Under the pieces are notes generated by a model that was not told the origin of the DNA, did no database searches, and saw only the letters and a program-made list of their open reading frames with translations. A stretch of 64,000 nt of DNA, from the NCBI GenBank assembly GCA_030549205.1, contig JAUKTV010000006.1:2436501-2500500 (forward strand). Reading direction: 5' to 3'. The stretch comes from Apiosordaria backusii (lineage: Eukaryota; Ascomycota; Sordariomycetes; Sordariales; Lasiosphaeriaceae). Made by a program: the position numbers and the translations under genes. Positions 53,954-64,000 of this stretch are shown here, one piece after another. Within the stretch, counting starts at the first letter, position 1; each line of letters starts with the position of its first letter.

Positions 53954-55306
53954 GCTACTAGCAGGCGTTGATGACCAATTTGGATATGATGCGACCTGTG
54001 TGTGGTGGGGAGGGGCAGAAATGGCGGGGAAATTAGCTTGTGGTGGTTGCCAAGAATGGCCTGAGCTCCCACCTCGGCACGCAACAGGTCTCTCTTTCCA
54101 TAGCCCTCAACACTTGACGCTTTTTGTGTGTTCCTGCAAGTTAAATCCATCTTGACCATTCGACAGCGGGCAAAGAATTTTCGGTTGCATTCTTGAAGAA
54201 CCGAGCGGTCTTGCTTCATTACATGTAGATCTGTCTGACATTTGTCGGCCGCCTCGAAAACCTTTCTCGCACATGTTTTCGCCAAGACCAAAAGCTTGCC
54301 GTGAGGTAAGTGTGGATTTCGGTATCCCTTTTGACTTCGAAATGAAATTCTAACAAGCAATATCCAAGCAGTTTTGCTGAAAAAGACCACTCTGGTTGCC
54401 ACGATGCCGAGCACCGAACGAGTCATGACTAGTGTAACACACGCTGCATGGGGCTGAGCCGTCTCGAAACACACCTTACCCGTTTCTACCCCATTACCGC
54501 GTGGTTCACTCAGATCACAGGCGTCCAAGTACCGCTAGACGAGAATCTCCATTGGGCAACTGAGGTGGAAACAAGACAAAGCTTTTCTGTCAACTTTTTA
54601 CGGAACACTAGCCTACAGGGCCACCCATCAAACTGTCAGCGATGGGGAGGCTTGGCTAGGTATTATTCTCTGCGATAGGGTTGACATCTGAGGGTAATTG
54701 ACTTTGAGGCTTTCAGGAAATGATGAATACCTAGTTCATCACACCACAGGAGAACACTGTAGTTGTTCTCGCCGGATCTCTTTGCAGCCTTGCCGACGTG
54801 CAGCCCTCCGCGTCAGCCAACCCTTCCCTGCCCTGGTTTGCCAGCTCTTGCCTGCCAGTAGCGCCACTTCAAACCGGCCGGAACCGCGAACCCCAAAACC
54901 AAGAGTTTCTCCTCTCGAAACAATGCCAAACAGAACATTTTCCCGTCTCCAGGGGTGAATCGCGAAGCCCGCCGGCCGAGTCTTGTCACCGCTTTCCGCC
55001 CAGCGATATGTTCACCTGGCCGAGGTGGCAATGAACATGACCGTCAATATTCTGTAAGGGCGCAACAATTTCGCATTTGTATCGGTCTTTCCTCTCCACG
55101 CCCGTCCCACACATCACTCATCTCTCGGTACTTCCGTACCATTCGAGTCTGGCACTCAACCCCACCCTTTGTCTGGCCTGCCGGTCAGCCATTCGTTTCG
55201 TTGCAGCTTTGACAGCTTGTTAGCACGATACGCTCTTTTAAATCCAACCTCTCAACACCAAAAACACATCATCAAGCATCAGATCTGGTAGTTCGAGTAA
55301 TTCAAC
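53954..55306. other. Intergenic region
   Basis: About 1.35 kb. Only short unsupported frames. The stretch just before 55307 is CA-rich, as in fungal leaders. Confidence 0.5.
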
Positions 55307-56068
55307 ATGAAGATTACTTCCGGCTTCGTTCTTGCCGCAGCGCTGGGCGCCTATGCTGCTCCTCAGGTCCTCTACACCAGGGAAGTCACCGCCGACAAGT
55401 TTGGTCTTGAGGCCCGCGACGCTGCGGCCTCCGTTCCCGGCGTTGCGCTCCGTGATGGAAGTGTGGCGCTTCCCGCTGGCCGCCCTGGTGGCCGTGCTAG
55501 ACGCTCTAGCACTAGTAGGATTGCCCGTTCTGTGACCGGTGCCGTGGATGAAGCCGACATCATCCAGGTTCGGGATCCTCAGCGAGGCGGCGCGCCTCCC
55601 CCTTCTGGCGGCGGCCGAAGTGGTGCTCTTCTTCCTGGTGGACGTCCTTCCAGACGATCTGAAGAAGGTGAGATGTCCACCTATGATGGAATTGACTCCG
55701 ACCTTGCCGAAAGATCCCCGTTCGCCCTCACCGAAGCCAATCTCGCTGCGAGGAACGCGCAGGTTGACGCGGATGCATTCAGCGACAACGGCTCGGTGCT
55801 GTCCAACGATGACACCAATTATGTTTTGTCGAACGATGATACCAACTCTCTGTTCTCAGTGGATAGCCAGCCCGGTAATCCCGCTGGCGTTCGTGGTGGT
55901 GCCCAGCCTCCTCCACCTCCACCTAGGGCTCCCGCTCAGCCTCCTCCTCGTGTTACTCATCGCGCTACTCATGGTGCTGCACGGCCCCCACCTCCTCCTC
56001 CTCCGCCCAGAGGTGATGCTAGAGATAAGCCACCCGCTCCCCCGCCTGGTCGCACATTCAGAGCTTAA
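55307..56068 (+). CDS. Secreted proline-rich protein
   Basis: Single exon, 253 residues. A clear signal peptide (residues 1 to about 18, MKITSGFVLAAALGAYAA) is followed by a mature chain with no fold signature. A dibasic stretch GGRARRSS (61-68) could be a Kex2-type processing site. Two copies of VLSNDDTN lie at 164-171 and 173-180. The C-terminus is polyproline (PPPPPP at about 201-206 and a longer run near 227-234) with Arg/His between. No cysteines in the mature part. It could be a wall-associated or extracellular protein or an effector-like candidate; nothing in the sequence decides this. Confidence 0.7.
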   Translation: MKITSGFVLAAALGAYAAPQVLYTREVTADKFGLEARDAAASVPGVALRDGSVALPAGRPGGRARRSSTSRIARSVTGAVDEADIIQVRDPQRGGAPPPSGGGRSGALLPGGRPSRRSEEGEMSTYDGIDSDLAERSPFALTEANLAARNAQVDADAFSDNGSVLSNDDTNYVLSNDDTNSLFSVDSQPGNPAGVRGGAQPPPPPPRAPAQPPPRVTHRATHGAARPPPPPPPPRGDARDKPPAPPPGRTFRA

Positions 56069-57572
56069 GGCAGAGTACCCAGCCGAACTCGATAGTGATA
56101 ATGATTGATATGAGATGGAACGGATACTCTTTTGAATGTGCGGGGAACATTTTTTGGACGACGATGATCATGATGGGAAAAAAGATAGTTCATTGATTGG
56201 CAGTTGTGGTAGCGTAGATAAGCTCTGTCCCGGTCTTGATTGCCTTGGGATGAGGTGTTATGATGAAAATGAAACATGTTCAATAACCTTCGAGTGTGGG
56301 AGTGTGGTGTACTGGCTTTTCGCGATGTTGTGTCAGTGTTGCTCTCACGTAGGAGCATACCTGGTGGTCTTTTGGCATGTCTTTGTCATAGCGATGACAT
56401 GAAGATGAGAATTCTCGCTAAGACTCCCGATATTCCGTCGTGAGGGCCTTCCACTGGGACTGCTTGCCGCGCTGTTGATTTGGGGAGGGTGGTTATTGCC
56501 AAGATTGATTGGAAAAGCAAGGCAATGTTTACTACTTTGCTTGACAGGTCTGCAGCTCTGTATGAAGAACTGTAGCTCAATTAAGATCTTTTCTTTTCCA
56601 GGGAACTTGTCAGATGTCGTTGAAAGAAGGTGGAAACTCGCCAAGATTGGTGCTCTCGCTTAAAAAGGGGTGTAATTAAACATGCCTCGTGCACAGTCTC
56701 AGGAGCAGCCTGGCAACAGAGCAGCGTTGGGAAGAGCAATGGGCCAGTGCTTTATAGAGCTCGTTCCAGGTTCTGCCAATGTCGAAATCGCACAAAGCTT
56801 GTTTGGTCAAGTGGTACAGAGGTTCCGGCCAAAAGTCTTTCCCACTTCCAGATAGCCAGGGTTAGTCAGCACTGGCCAGCACAGTATTGGGAGCGCAAGA
56901 GACCCTAACCCTAGATATCTTTATCAAGCTATATATTAGAAGAAAAAAGCTCTGATTTATGTGCAAGCTGGCATAAAGGCTTGTGGCCTTCTTTTAATTA
57001 TTATATCGCTTTTATTAAGTAGAATAGTGTCGTTTTGATATTATTATTGAGGATGATACATCAGGGACGATGTTGGTAAGTCGTTAGGCACACTGTCTTC
57101 CAATTTCGCTTGGCAAGCTTGGCTAACAGTAGGTGGGAAAGACTTTTGGCCGCAACCTCCGTATGTGTATACGATTGGCTTTGGACCCGATCCGAGAAAG
57201 TTAAATCCCACGTTAACGGTCGCCTCTCGTAAGTTCCTCATTCGTTCGAATCGAGGTTTCGACTTCACTTTTTTTCGTTTTTGTTTTCCTTTGACAAGTC
57301 TATGCACTCGGTAAAGCCACACGTCTAGTTGTTCTCTTTCCTTTTTTTCTTTTTTTCTATTTCTTAGTTCATACATATTGCCTCCTGCAATTTCAACTTA
57401 CCCAGCGTTTAACCAGAGCACGAGATTCTAAATGAAGGTCGAGGCTATTCTAACATGGCAATTCAATCCAGTTTAGGTATTTCAATAGTATTTGAACATT
57501 ATCACACAAAGTGTGACCGCAGCGCCCGTGCAGCTAAAGATACATCCTGCTTCTTTGTGCCTCCAAGGCTTT
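56069..57572. other. Intergenic region
   Basis: About 1.5 kb without a recognised gene. 56900-57050 is AT-richer. Short frames have no family signal. Confidence 0.5.
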
Positions 57573-58385
57573 TCAAAAGACTTTCGTCAGCCGCCCCTTG
57601 TCCACCAACTTGCGCTTGATTACAGCTGTGTCGTGTTCATTTTCGAAATTTTTTGTTTCCTCCCATCTCCACAAATTAACCTCAAGCTTCAACCCCGGAA
57701 TTCCAACCAGCGCATCTGCCTCTTTCAAGATCATTTGTATAACTCTGATCATCATCTCCTTCCCAACCCTCGATCCATCAATTTCACAACGTCCGGCCAG
57801 CATTTTCAACAGCGTCTTGGAGTCCGTAAAGATTCGCACGCCCGGATTTGGGCACGGGGGCCTCACAGCTGGCGTGTTCTCGCACTGGAATTTCGCCCAC
57901 CCGCGCTCGAGATCCAGCCTTGCTTGCCGGATCGCTTCTGCAAATGCGATCCCCTCGCCAATGTCGATATCGGGGATCGGGCCAAAGCAAAAGGCAATCT
58001 TCGTGACTGTCCCATCGTCCGTGTCTCGGATCTATTTAACAAGACATATGGCGACCTGGAGACCAACGACCTGAACCCGGTCTTTGCTCAAGATCGGCAG
58101 AGTTCGGTATCCCATCGTGTTCAGAAAGCCTTCCCGCCTGGCCCTCCTGGCCCTCCTGGTCTTCTCCCTCCACCAAAAGGCGACGACAAGGGCGGCACTG
58201 AGTCATCCCCCAACGGCAAACCGACGAAAGACAACATCACAGCCGCCTTCTCTCCAGTTCTCCTGCAACGAGGCATCAGAAAACACCACAAGGTCGGGTC
58301 ACGGTCTTTTCCACGTCGGGGCATGGTGGTGAAATGTCTGCCAAAATGGGGTTGTTCAGAGCCTCGGAAAGCAGGCTGGGATGAA
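57573..58385 (-). pseudogene. RNase H-like domain relic
   Basis: Read on the minus strand, RNase H elements occur in order but in changing frames. DLVVFSDAS (around 58269-58292) is the first strand with its Asp; IGEGIAFAEAIRQA (about 57970-57910) carries the second acidic residue; GVRIFTDSKTLL (about 57840-57805) has the third Asp. A final strand (GLKLEVNLWRWEE) and a tail end at 57573. The region between the first and second blocks is interrupted by stops and a Gly/Pro-rich frame. Standalone RNase H-like genes in fungi derive from non-LTR retrotransposons. This one looks decayed, though exon skipping could rescue part. Confidence 0.6.
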
Positions 58386-59055
58386 TGACAATAGTCGGGA
58401 CCAAAATGGAGCCGGATTAGACAACAAGATCGGTAGGTACAGAAGTTTGTTGGTTAGAATGAGGTCGCCAGGGATGAAGAACGCAAGATCGTGCTGTCAT
58501 GCAACGAAAAAAAGACTGTCGGGCGGGATATCGAGCACGAACAAGTAAACCAAAACAAACGGTTGGCGCTGAGAAGTGGGTTGGAGAATTTTCTCAAAGA
58601 GCACTGACCGCAGGTTGGGTCGCAAGTCAAGGCATCGCGAATCTATCTGATAAACCCATCACTATGCACATAGGTGACACTGAACTGGCACAAGGAGCAC
58701 TTGGCCTCCTTATGGTAGCTTTTGATTGCAATCACGGTAGACTTTAGATGCGGTGCAGGGACGCAGCTGCATCACGGCAACCACTTGAAGACGGACTTCC
58801 TGGCTGTGGTGGGAAAGGAGGGAATGCAGCACCTCAGCCATGGTTGCTGTCGTTAAAAGGAGAAGAGGAAAGTGTTGGAAAGAAAAAAAAAAGAAAAAAA
58901 GAGAGGCGAAGCCCAGGTTCAAACTGGGATGATCTCCGATATGATATACGAGTCTCATGGGTGAAGAGGGCGAGCTGACAGTCACATAGAGTAAGGGTAG
59001 GCCGGGAGCTCGAGGCTACTCACAAGGTCAAGGAATTGGACCTTTAACCCATCTT
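58386..59055. other. Intergenic region
   Basis: About 670 bases; includes an A-rich tract (58875-58905). No gene recognised. Confidence 0.45.
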
Positions 59056-59137
59056 TGCAGGAAGTGGGAATCGAACCCACAGCCTTTGTGTCAAATCACT
59101 GTACACTCGCTGCATTACTACTTATGCTACTTCGCTT
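59056..59137 (-). other. tRNA-like sequence, probably a tRNA relic
   Basis: On the minus strand there is a perfect T-arm: stem GTGGG/CCCAC with loop TTCGATT (59064-59080) containing a perfect B box GGTTCGATTCC. A perfect D-arm, GCAT/ATGC around an 8-base loop (59112-59127), is preceded by TA. The segment between is too long for a normal anticodon arm, and the acceptor strands pair poorly. It may be a degraded tRNA gene or one with an intron; the anticodon cannot be assigned. Confidence 0.4.
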
Positions 59138-60239
59138 TGCGCTTGAATGTGTTGCAGACTGCTCTCAAAAAGGCAACCTATAACCCCACCACAGAGAACA
59201 GTGCCCCGCAGCTGCATTCCTGCCTACGTCGACATCTTCATCGGGGCTTGAGGTTCGTCAAATTGCACTTCTAATTCAAATTTCGTTGCCACAAATCGTG
59301 CCGCTCTCCACGACGAGTGATTGCTATATCTTTTAATCTGTTCCCGGGTAACAGATTGATCCAGGAATACGATAATCCAGCCAATGGGCAGTCTTAAAAA
59401 AATACGACCAGGGGGCATAGAAGTGGTATGCTGCAACCTGAATACTTTACACCGCATGCAAGTTATCCCTGTTGATGCACATTGAAGATGGCAAGCTAGA
59501 AGGTTTCGCAACAGCAAAGCGCTGTAGGTACGCAGATCATACAATGTACCAGGTATGATTCAGGGAAATTCTACAGAGGGGCGGACCAACAGACACAGCC
59601 AAGGGTGAGAAAGGCCATGTGGCGAGAAATCGGGGAGCAGAACTGTGTATCACAGAAGCTATTTGATCTTTTTTATATAACTGACAAGACGTAACCGTAC
59701 AATCCCTCCTAACATGCGTCCATGATAGCAAAGCTCCGTCATGATATAGGTTGCAAGGCATCCGGCCATTGATGAAAGCATTCTCGCCGGATTGGTACAC
59801 GTCGTCCACAGCTTGCGATGCGTTATTCCTACAAGCAATCAAGATATATCCGCAGTGGGATGAAATCCCTTTCTCTTCGCCCGGGCACGCTGAAATTTTA
59901 CGCGTCGCTGGCCGTCGAAAAAACAGAATTGGAAACAGCCGCCAATTTTCAGGATCTCGTGAGATTGTAGGGTCGAGTATCTTGGGCTCAAATTGCAGGT
60001 TTGGCTCATCTTGTGACCCTGGGGAGATAACAAACACTACAGCGGGGCCCGGCTTCACCTTTGCTTCTGCAACCTTTGTCTTGAATGTAGGAGAGTTTGT
60101 GGGCTTAAGCCTGTTTGGCGGTGTAGATGTTTCAAGACGAGGTAACGTTGACCTTTGGCTAGCCGAGCTACCTTATCCAAAGGGGTCTGAGTTTTGAGGG
60201 AGGGGGGGCCCGGTTTATTCGGTCTACCTGTAAGCTTCG
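59138..60239. other. Intergenic region, possible further decayed frames
   Basis: Minus-strand frames at 59537-60058 have coding-like composition but no clear motif. They may be part of the same decayed RNase H-like locus. Confidence 0.35.
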
Positions 60240-60560
60240 CTGGTTCAATGAAAGATCGCATCCCGAAAGCCAGACTTAATGAATGGTCGATGGTGCTTTT
60301 GATGGCGTTCGACAATGTAAAAGATGTCTGGCTTGGTTGGGCCTCCCTTGCTGCTTTATCAACGTCTTCGTCAATTTAAACAATCATGCTTGTAACATCG
60401 TGATTGTGAGAAGGAATCCAATGACCTTCTAGTTCAACTTTAATGTCGGGAATCCTCCTCAGCGCGTGTCCTTTATTGATGATGCACTTCAAGACCTGCT
60501 TGAGGAGGATACTATGGTATAGAGCATGTCAGCCCGATGATATCTCGTCAAGGTGCATCA
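60240..60560 (-). pseudogene. Second RNase H-like fragment
   Basis: On the minus strand, IPDIKVELEGHWIPSHNHD (about 60450-60395) matches the last strand and His-containing loop of RNase H domains. VDKAAREAQ (about 60362-60336) matches the usual end 'ADxAAKEA', but an in-frame stop lies between them. The segment IPxIKxEL also parallels the first relic at 57573-58385, pointing to two related copies. Earlier RNase H blocks are not recognisable upstream. Confidence 0.5.
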
Positions 60561-61140
60561 GCAGGCTAACGAGAAGCAGCAGCCAGCGCGGCAACGCCGT
60601 TTTTGCAGAACCCTGCTGTAAGGTGACGGAGGTGACCGTGAAGTATGGGGATCGACCTTGAAATTGCCTACTGCGAAGACGATGGATGGAATTTGCTAGG
60701 TTTTCTGTGACACGCCCAGCAGGAAAGAATACCAGGGAACATATCCAAGCGCAAACGAGTTTCCCCAATCCTCATATACAGGGCCCGGAGTGGCAAGCTT
60801 GGCGCGTCAACATCAATCTTGGCTCACCGGAGAATAAATGATGGGATGGTGATTTGATGGAACATAAGGTACTAAGTAACAGATAGGGAAAAGACATGCT
60901 CTAGTAGAAATTACAACTCAGTAGAGAAAGGGGAGCATCGGTTTTGGATGCAGTAATGATGGTGAGCTTTGTTAATGGGGCAATGATGGGATACCAATTA
61001 CAACAGCAGCTGGAACAGTTGAATGGCGTAGTGGTACGTGCTCTGCAGGGTGATTCTTAACCGGCCTGAGGTTCGTAACTGAATTAACGCTATAAGGTGC
61101 AAGCGAAACTTCCGGTAGTACGTATACGATTCTCTCCAAT
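60561..61140. other. Intergenic region bordering the AT-rich block, with a tRNA-like stretch
   Basis: At 61024-61075 there is a perfect A box (TGGCGTAGTGG) and a partial B box (GGTTCGTAAC) without a convincing cloverleaf. It lies about 70 bases before composition turns AT-rich. No protein gene. Confidence 0.4.
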
Positions 61141-61422
61141 CTTTCTGCTACCTAATTTATATAGTAAATAGATTCCACACAATCATCTATTAAAATTATA
61201 ACCATTTGTTTACTAACCTTTTAAATCTAATGATATTTTCTATAGTAATTTACTTTAACGATATAACTATATATTAAAAATTAAGAAAAAGCCAAATTAT
61301 AGTTAATATTAGAAGTTAAGTAAAAAACCGATATAATAGTTACTATAATAAGACTTTTATCTTAATAAATACATACTTATTATATTAACTTTAATATTAT
61401 TAATTATTATAATCTTCTAATA

Positions 61423-61766
61423 GGAAGTTCCAGTAGGAAATTCCCGAGAAGACTCTTAAGGGAAGTTCTTAAAGGAAGTTCTTAAGGAAGTTCCGGAGGA
61501 GGTTTTAAAGAAGGTTCTGGAAGGAGTTTCAAAGAAAGTTTTAAAGAGAGATTCTTAAAGAGGTTCTTAAAAAAATCTTTAAAAAGATTTTAAAGGAGGT
61601 TTTTTAAAAGGTTTTAAAGGAGATTTCGAAGGAAATTTCGAGAAAGGTTTTAAAGGAAAATTCAAAAAAGGTTTTTAAAGAGATTTAAAAGAAAGCTTTA
61701 AAAAGGATTCTAAAGAAGGTTTTTAAAAAGGGTTTTAAAGGAGATTTTAAAAAAGGATTCTTTATA
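61423..61766. repeat. Purine-rich degenerate minisatellite (11-14-bp units)
   Basis: About 28 imperfect units of the type (A)AAGGAGRTTTTTAA follow one another. Early units keep GGAAGTTC; later ones drift to AAAGGTTTT. The strand bias (purines AAGG then pyrimidine TTT) is constant along 340 bp. Confidence 0.8.
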
Positions 61767-63002
61767 TAAGCTTTTATAATTAATATAAAAAGTATATAAA
61801 TAAAAGGTTTAATAAAAGCTTCCTTTATAAAAGAAAATATAAAAATATTTTTTAAAATTAAATTTATTATAGAAAATCGAAATTAAGAAAGTTATTAAAT
61901 ATACTTATATATAAAAAAGAAAAAAAAAATAAGAAAAGAAATAAAAATATAATAATTATATTATATATATAATATAATTTATAATAAAAGTAAAAATAAA
62001 ATAAAGAACTTTCTTTAAAAACTTTTAAATTATAGGACCTTTTAAAAGATTATATAAAGTAAATTATAATATTAAGTAAATCCTATAAAGATATAAAATT
62101 TTATAATAATACTTAATATAAAAAAAAGCTTTTTAGTCCTTTAAAAAATCGTCACTTCTTTTATCGTTTTTTTCTTTAAAATCTTATATTATCTTTTCTT
62201 AAATAAAAATAATATAAAATTCCGTTTTAAAACTTAATCAGTATCCTATACTTTCTATAATTATTTTAATCTATTATTTCCTTTTTTTATTATCTTAAAA
62301 AACATTTAAATATATAATATTAATTCCTTTTATCGTTTTATTTTTAATTACAATTTCCTTTATAATTATATTTATATTAATTATAAATAAAAGTATTTAC
62401 AGTAATAGTATAAGGATTTTTAAAGTTAATTAATTAATATAGATTAATAAAGTTATTAATATTCTTCCTTTAAATCTATAATTATTTTACCTTTTATATT
62501 TTAATAATAATACTTTCTTTATTATAAATAAAGATATAAAAAGAAAATTAACTTAAAGGATTTAAAAAAAAGAAGTTTTTATAATATAATAAAGTAATAA
62601 AATAATAAATAATTCCTTTTTAATTTAATATAATAAGTAAATTATATTTAAGGTTTAATATAATAAAATTATTAATAAAGAGATTAACTTTATAATAAAA
62701 GATATAATTTATATTAACGTTTTATATAAAATTCCGGTTTATTTATTATTTAAATTAAAGATTATTTATTATTTTTAAAAAGAAAGATATATTTTTTTTA
62801 AATCCTTTAATTATACAGTAAAGTTTAATATTAAATTTTTTAAGGTTTTTAAAAAATATACCGATTTTTAAAAAGGCTATTTATATATTATAGAATTAAT
62901 AAAAAACCTCCTTCTTATTATTAAAAGGCTTCTTTTTTTTTTAAACGGTTATAAAGCATAATATATACTTTTATAATAATTCCTTTATTTTAAATAATAG
63001 CA

Positions 63003-63070
63003 TGCGCCTGAGGGCCTCTCAATTGCTGTATTTAATCGAGAGGTTGTGAGTTTAAGTCTCGCATGGGGTA
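63003..63070 (+). other. tRNA-like hairpin sequence inside AT-rich block
   Basis: A T-arm-like hairpin (GTGAG, loop TTTAAGT, CTCGC) looks like a RIP-altered TTCGAGT loop. It is preceded by a CCTCTC/GAGAGG hairpin and enclosed by CATGCG/CGCATG. It does not form a standard cloverleaf. Possible RIP-hit tRNA or tRNA-derived repeat. Confidence 0.3.
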
Positions 63071-63086
63071 AAAGGCTAAATTTTCA

Positions 63087-63148
63087 TTGGCCAGTGGTTA
63101 AGGTAAAAAGTAGGGCGGGGCCCACTTACACCGTAACCCACTGACCAA
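63087..63148. repeat. Imperfect inverted repeat
   Basis: TTGGCCAGTGGTTA (63087-63100) is matched in reverse complement by TAACCCACTGACCAA (63134-63148), with a 33-base G/C-richer spacer. It could be a terminal inverted repeat edge or a hairpin. Confidence 0.6.
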
Positions 63149-64000
63149 ATAAGACAGCCTTGCTACCTAGGGGTACCTACTAGGCGCATATGCAATTGCG
63201 AGGCTCCGGCTATACCGAAACCGGCTACGGGGACGATTTATTCGAAGCCGTACGAGGTTAAAGGTATTTAAGATAATTATAAAAGCCGGGTATAAGCGAG
63301 GTAAAGGGGGTTTTCATCTAGTAAATTAGATAGTTAGATAATATACATAGGTTTCCTTCTGGAATAAGTAGTGGCCTTACGGCTTATATATAGCGACCTC
63401 TTTAGTTAAGTATAAATAGGTTAATTCCCAATCCACTATAACGTTTAACAATGTTTAAATATAATTAAATAATTAATTATTTTAAATAATATCTATAAAG
63501 TTATTATTATAATAAAAAAAGAATTCTTAATCGTAAATTCTTTTTTAAATAATAAAGGAAATAAAAAGGCCGGTTTTTATATAATAATCAGTTAATTGCA
63601 AATAAATATTTTAAAATTCATCCTTTATAATATTTTTAATAATAATAGTTTAATAAAAAAACTTAGTTTCTGATTAAAAGTAAAAAAGATTATATTAAAT
63701 TCCTTTTTTAATAATTAACTTCTTTTTTAAATTCTAAATTAATTATCCTTTAATCTTTTTAAATTATTCCTATTAAGAAATAGTATATAAATCGGGACTT
63801 TTAATAAAGTTATAAATAATAAAGATATTATTAATAAAGAACTTAATATAAAAGTTATTTATTTAAATACTTTAATTTTAAACTTCCTTTATTAAAAAGC
63901 TTTTAAAAAGGTATTACTTATTTTCGTTCATAAAAGCGCCCGATTAGAACTTAATAGAAAAAAAGACTTTATTAAAGAAGTAATTATATACTTATTTAAC

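Larger units (their letters stand above)
61141..64000. other. AT-rich RIP-like block, continuing past the window edge
   Basis: Nearly 2.9 kb without any open frame of 60 codons, TA-rich and CA/TG-poor. A less-mutated island at about 63000-63450 keeps normal GC. The block probably contains RIP-mutated transposon sequence; no LTR pair is visible within the window. Confidence 0.8.

Noticed and set aside
57492..58388. 298-codon plus-strand open frame
   Set aside because: No domain, odd composition, and the opposite strand carries RNase H motifs in order; the plus frame is more likely a shadow.

Overview
The window comes from a filamentous ascomycete, most likely a sordariomycete. Genes carry short (about 40-90 bp) GT-AG introns with CTAAC or CTGAC branch sites. 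HET-domain, 2EXR and small secreted protein genes are present. GC-rich gene blocks alternate sharply with AT-rich, gene-free blocks that have the look of RIP (repeat-induced point mutation). Nothing bacterial, plasmid-like or viral was seen.

1-15.2 kb: a coiled-coil protein, a wrecked HET-domain gene, a secreted PAF-acetylhydrolase-like esterase, a 2EXR protein, a seven-helix membrane protein, a PARG-like (TIGR02452) protein, a three-exon secreted protein and an extended SDR reductase. 15.2-22.5 kb: an AT-rich block holding a complete but RIP-destroyed Copia-type LTR retrotransposon, with two 646-bp LTRs and a TCTAT target duplication, oriented on the minus strand. 22.5-31.4 kb: a fungal HNH-nuclease gene, then a housekeeping block: mitochondrial citrate carrier (CTP1), complex III assembly factor (CBP6-like), Bsd2/Ndfip-like adaptor and protein-L-isoaspartate methyltransferase (frame broken in a G tract). 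31.4-38.2 kb: a 21-bp minisatellite, a second PARG-like gene, a small basic protein, a second broken HET gene and a small AT-rich relic. 38.3-49 kb: an F-box-like gene with frame breaks, a PTR2-type peptide transporter, an uncertain hypothetical gene and a very long coiled-coil gene. 50.8-56.1 kb: a nitroalkane oxidase-like flavoenzyme, a classical SDR and a secreted proline-rich protein. 57.5-61.1 kb: decayed RNase H-like sequences and tRNA-like relics. 61.1-64 kb: a second AT-rich block with a purine-rich minisatellite.

Three themes cut across the window. (1) The Copia element shows RIP fading toward the outer edge of each LTR. (2) Many genes switch from a C-rich to a G-rich sense strand midway, and several apparent frameshifts lie in the resulting G tracts. 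(3) Two HET genes, both broken, share the window with two PARG-like genes. HET has been proposed to be TIR-related and PARG folds act on ADP-ribose, so a shared NAD/ADP-ribose theme is possible but unproven. Splice sites were assigned by eye from GT-AG signals and reading-frame continuity.
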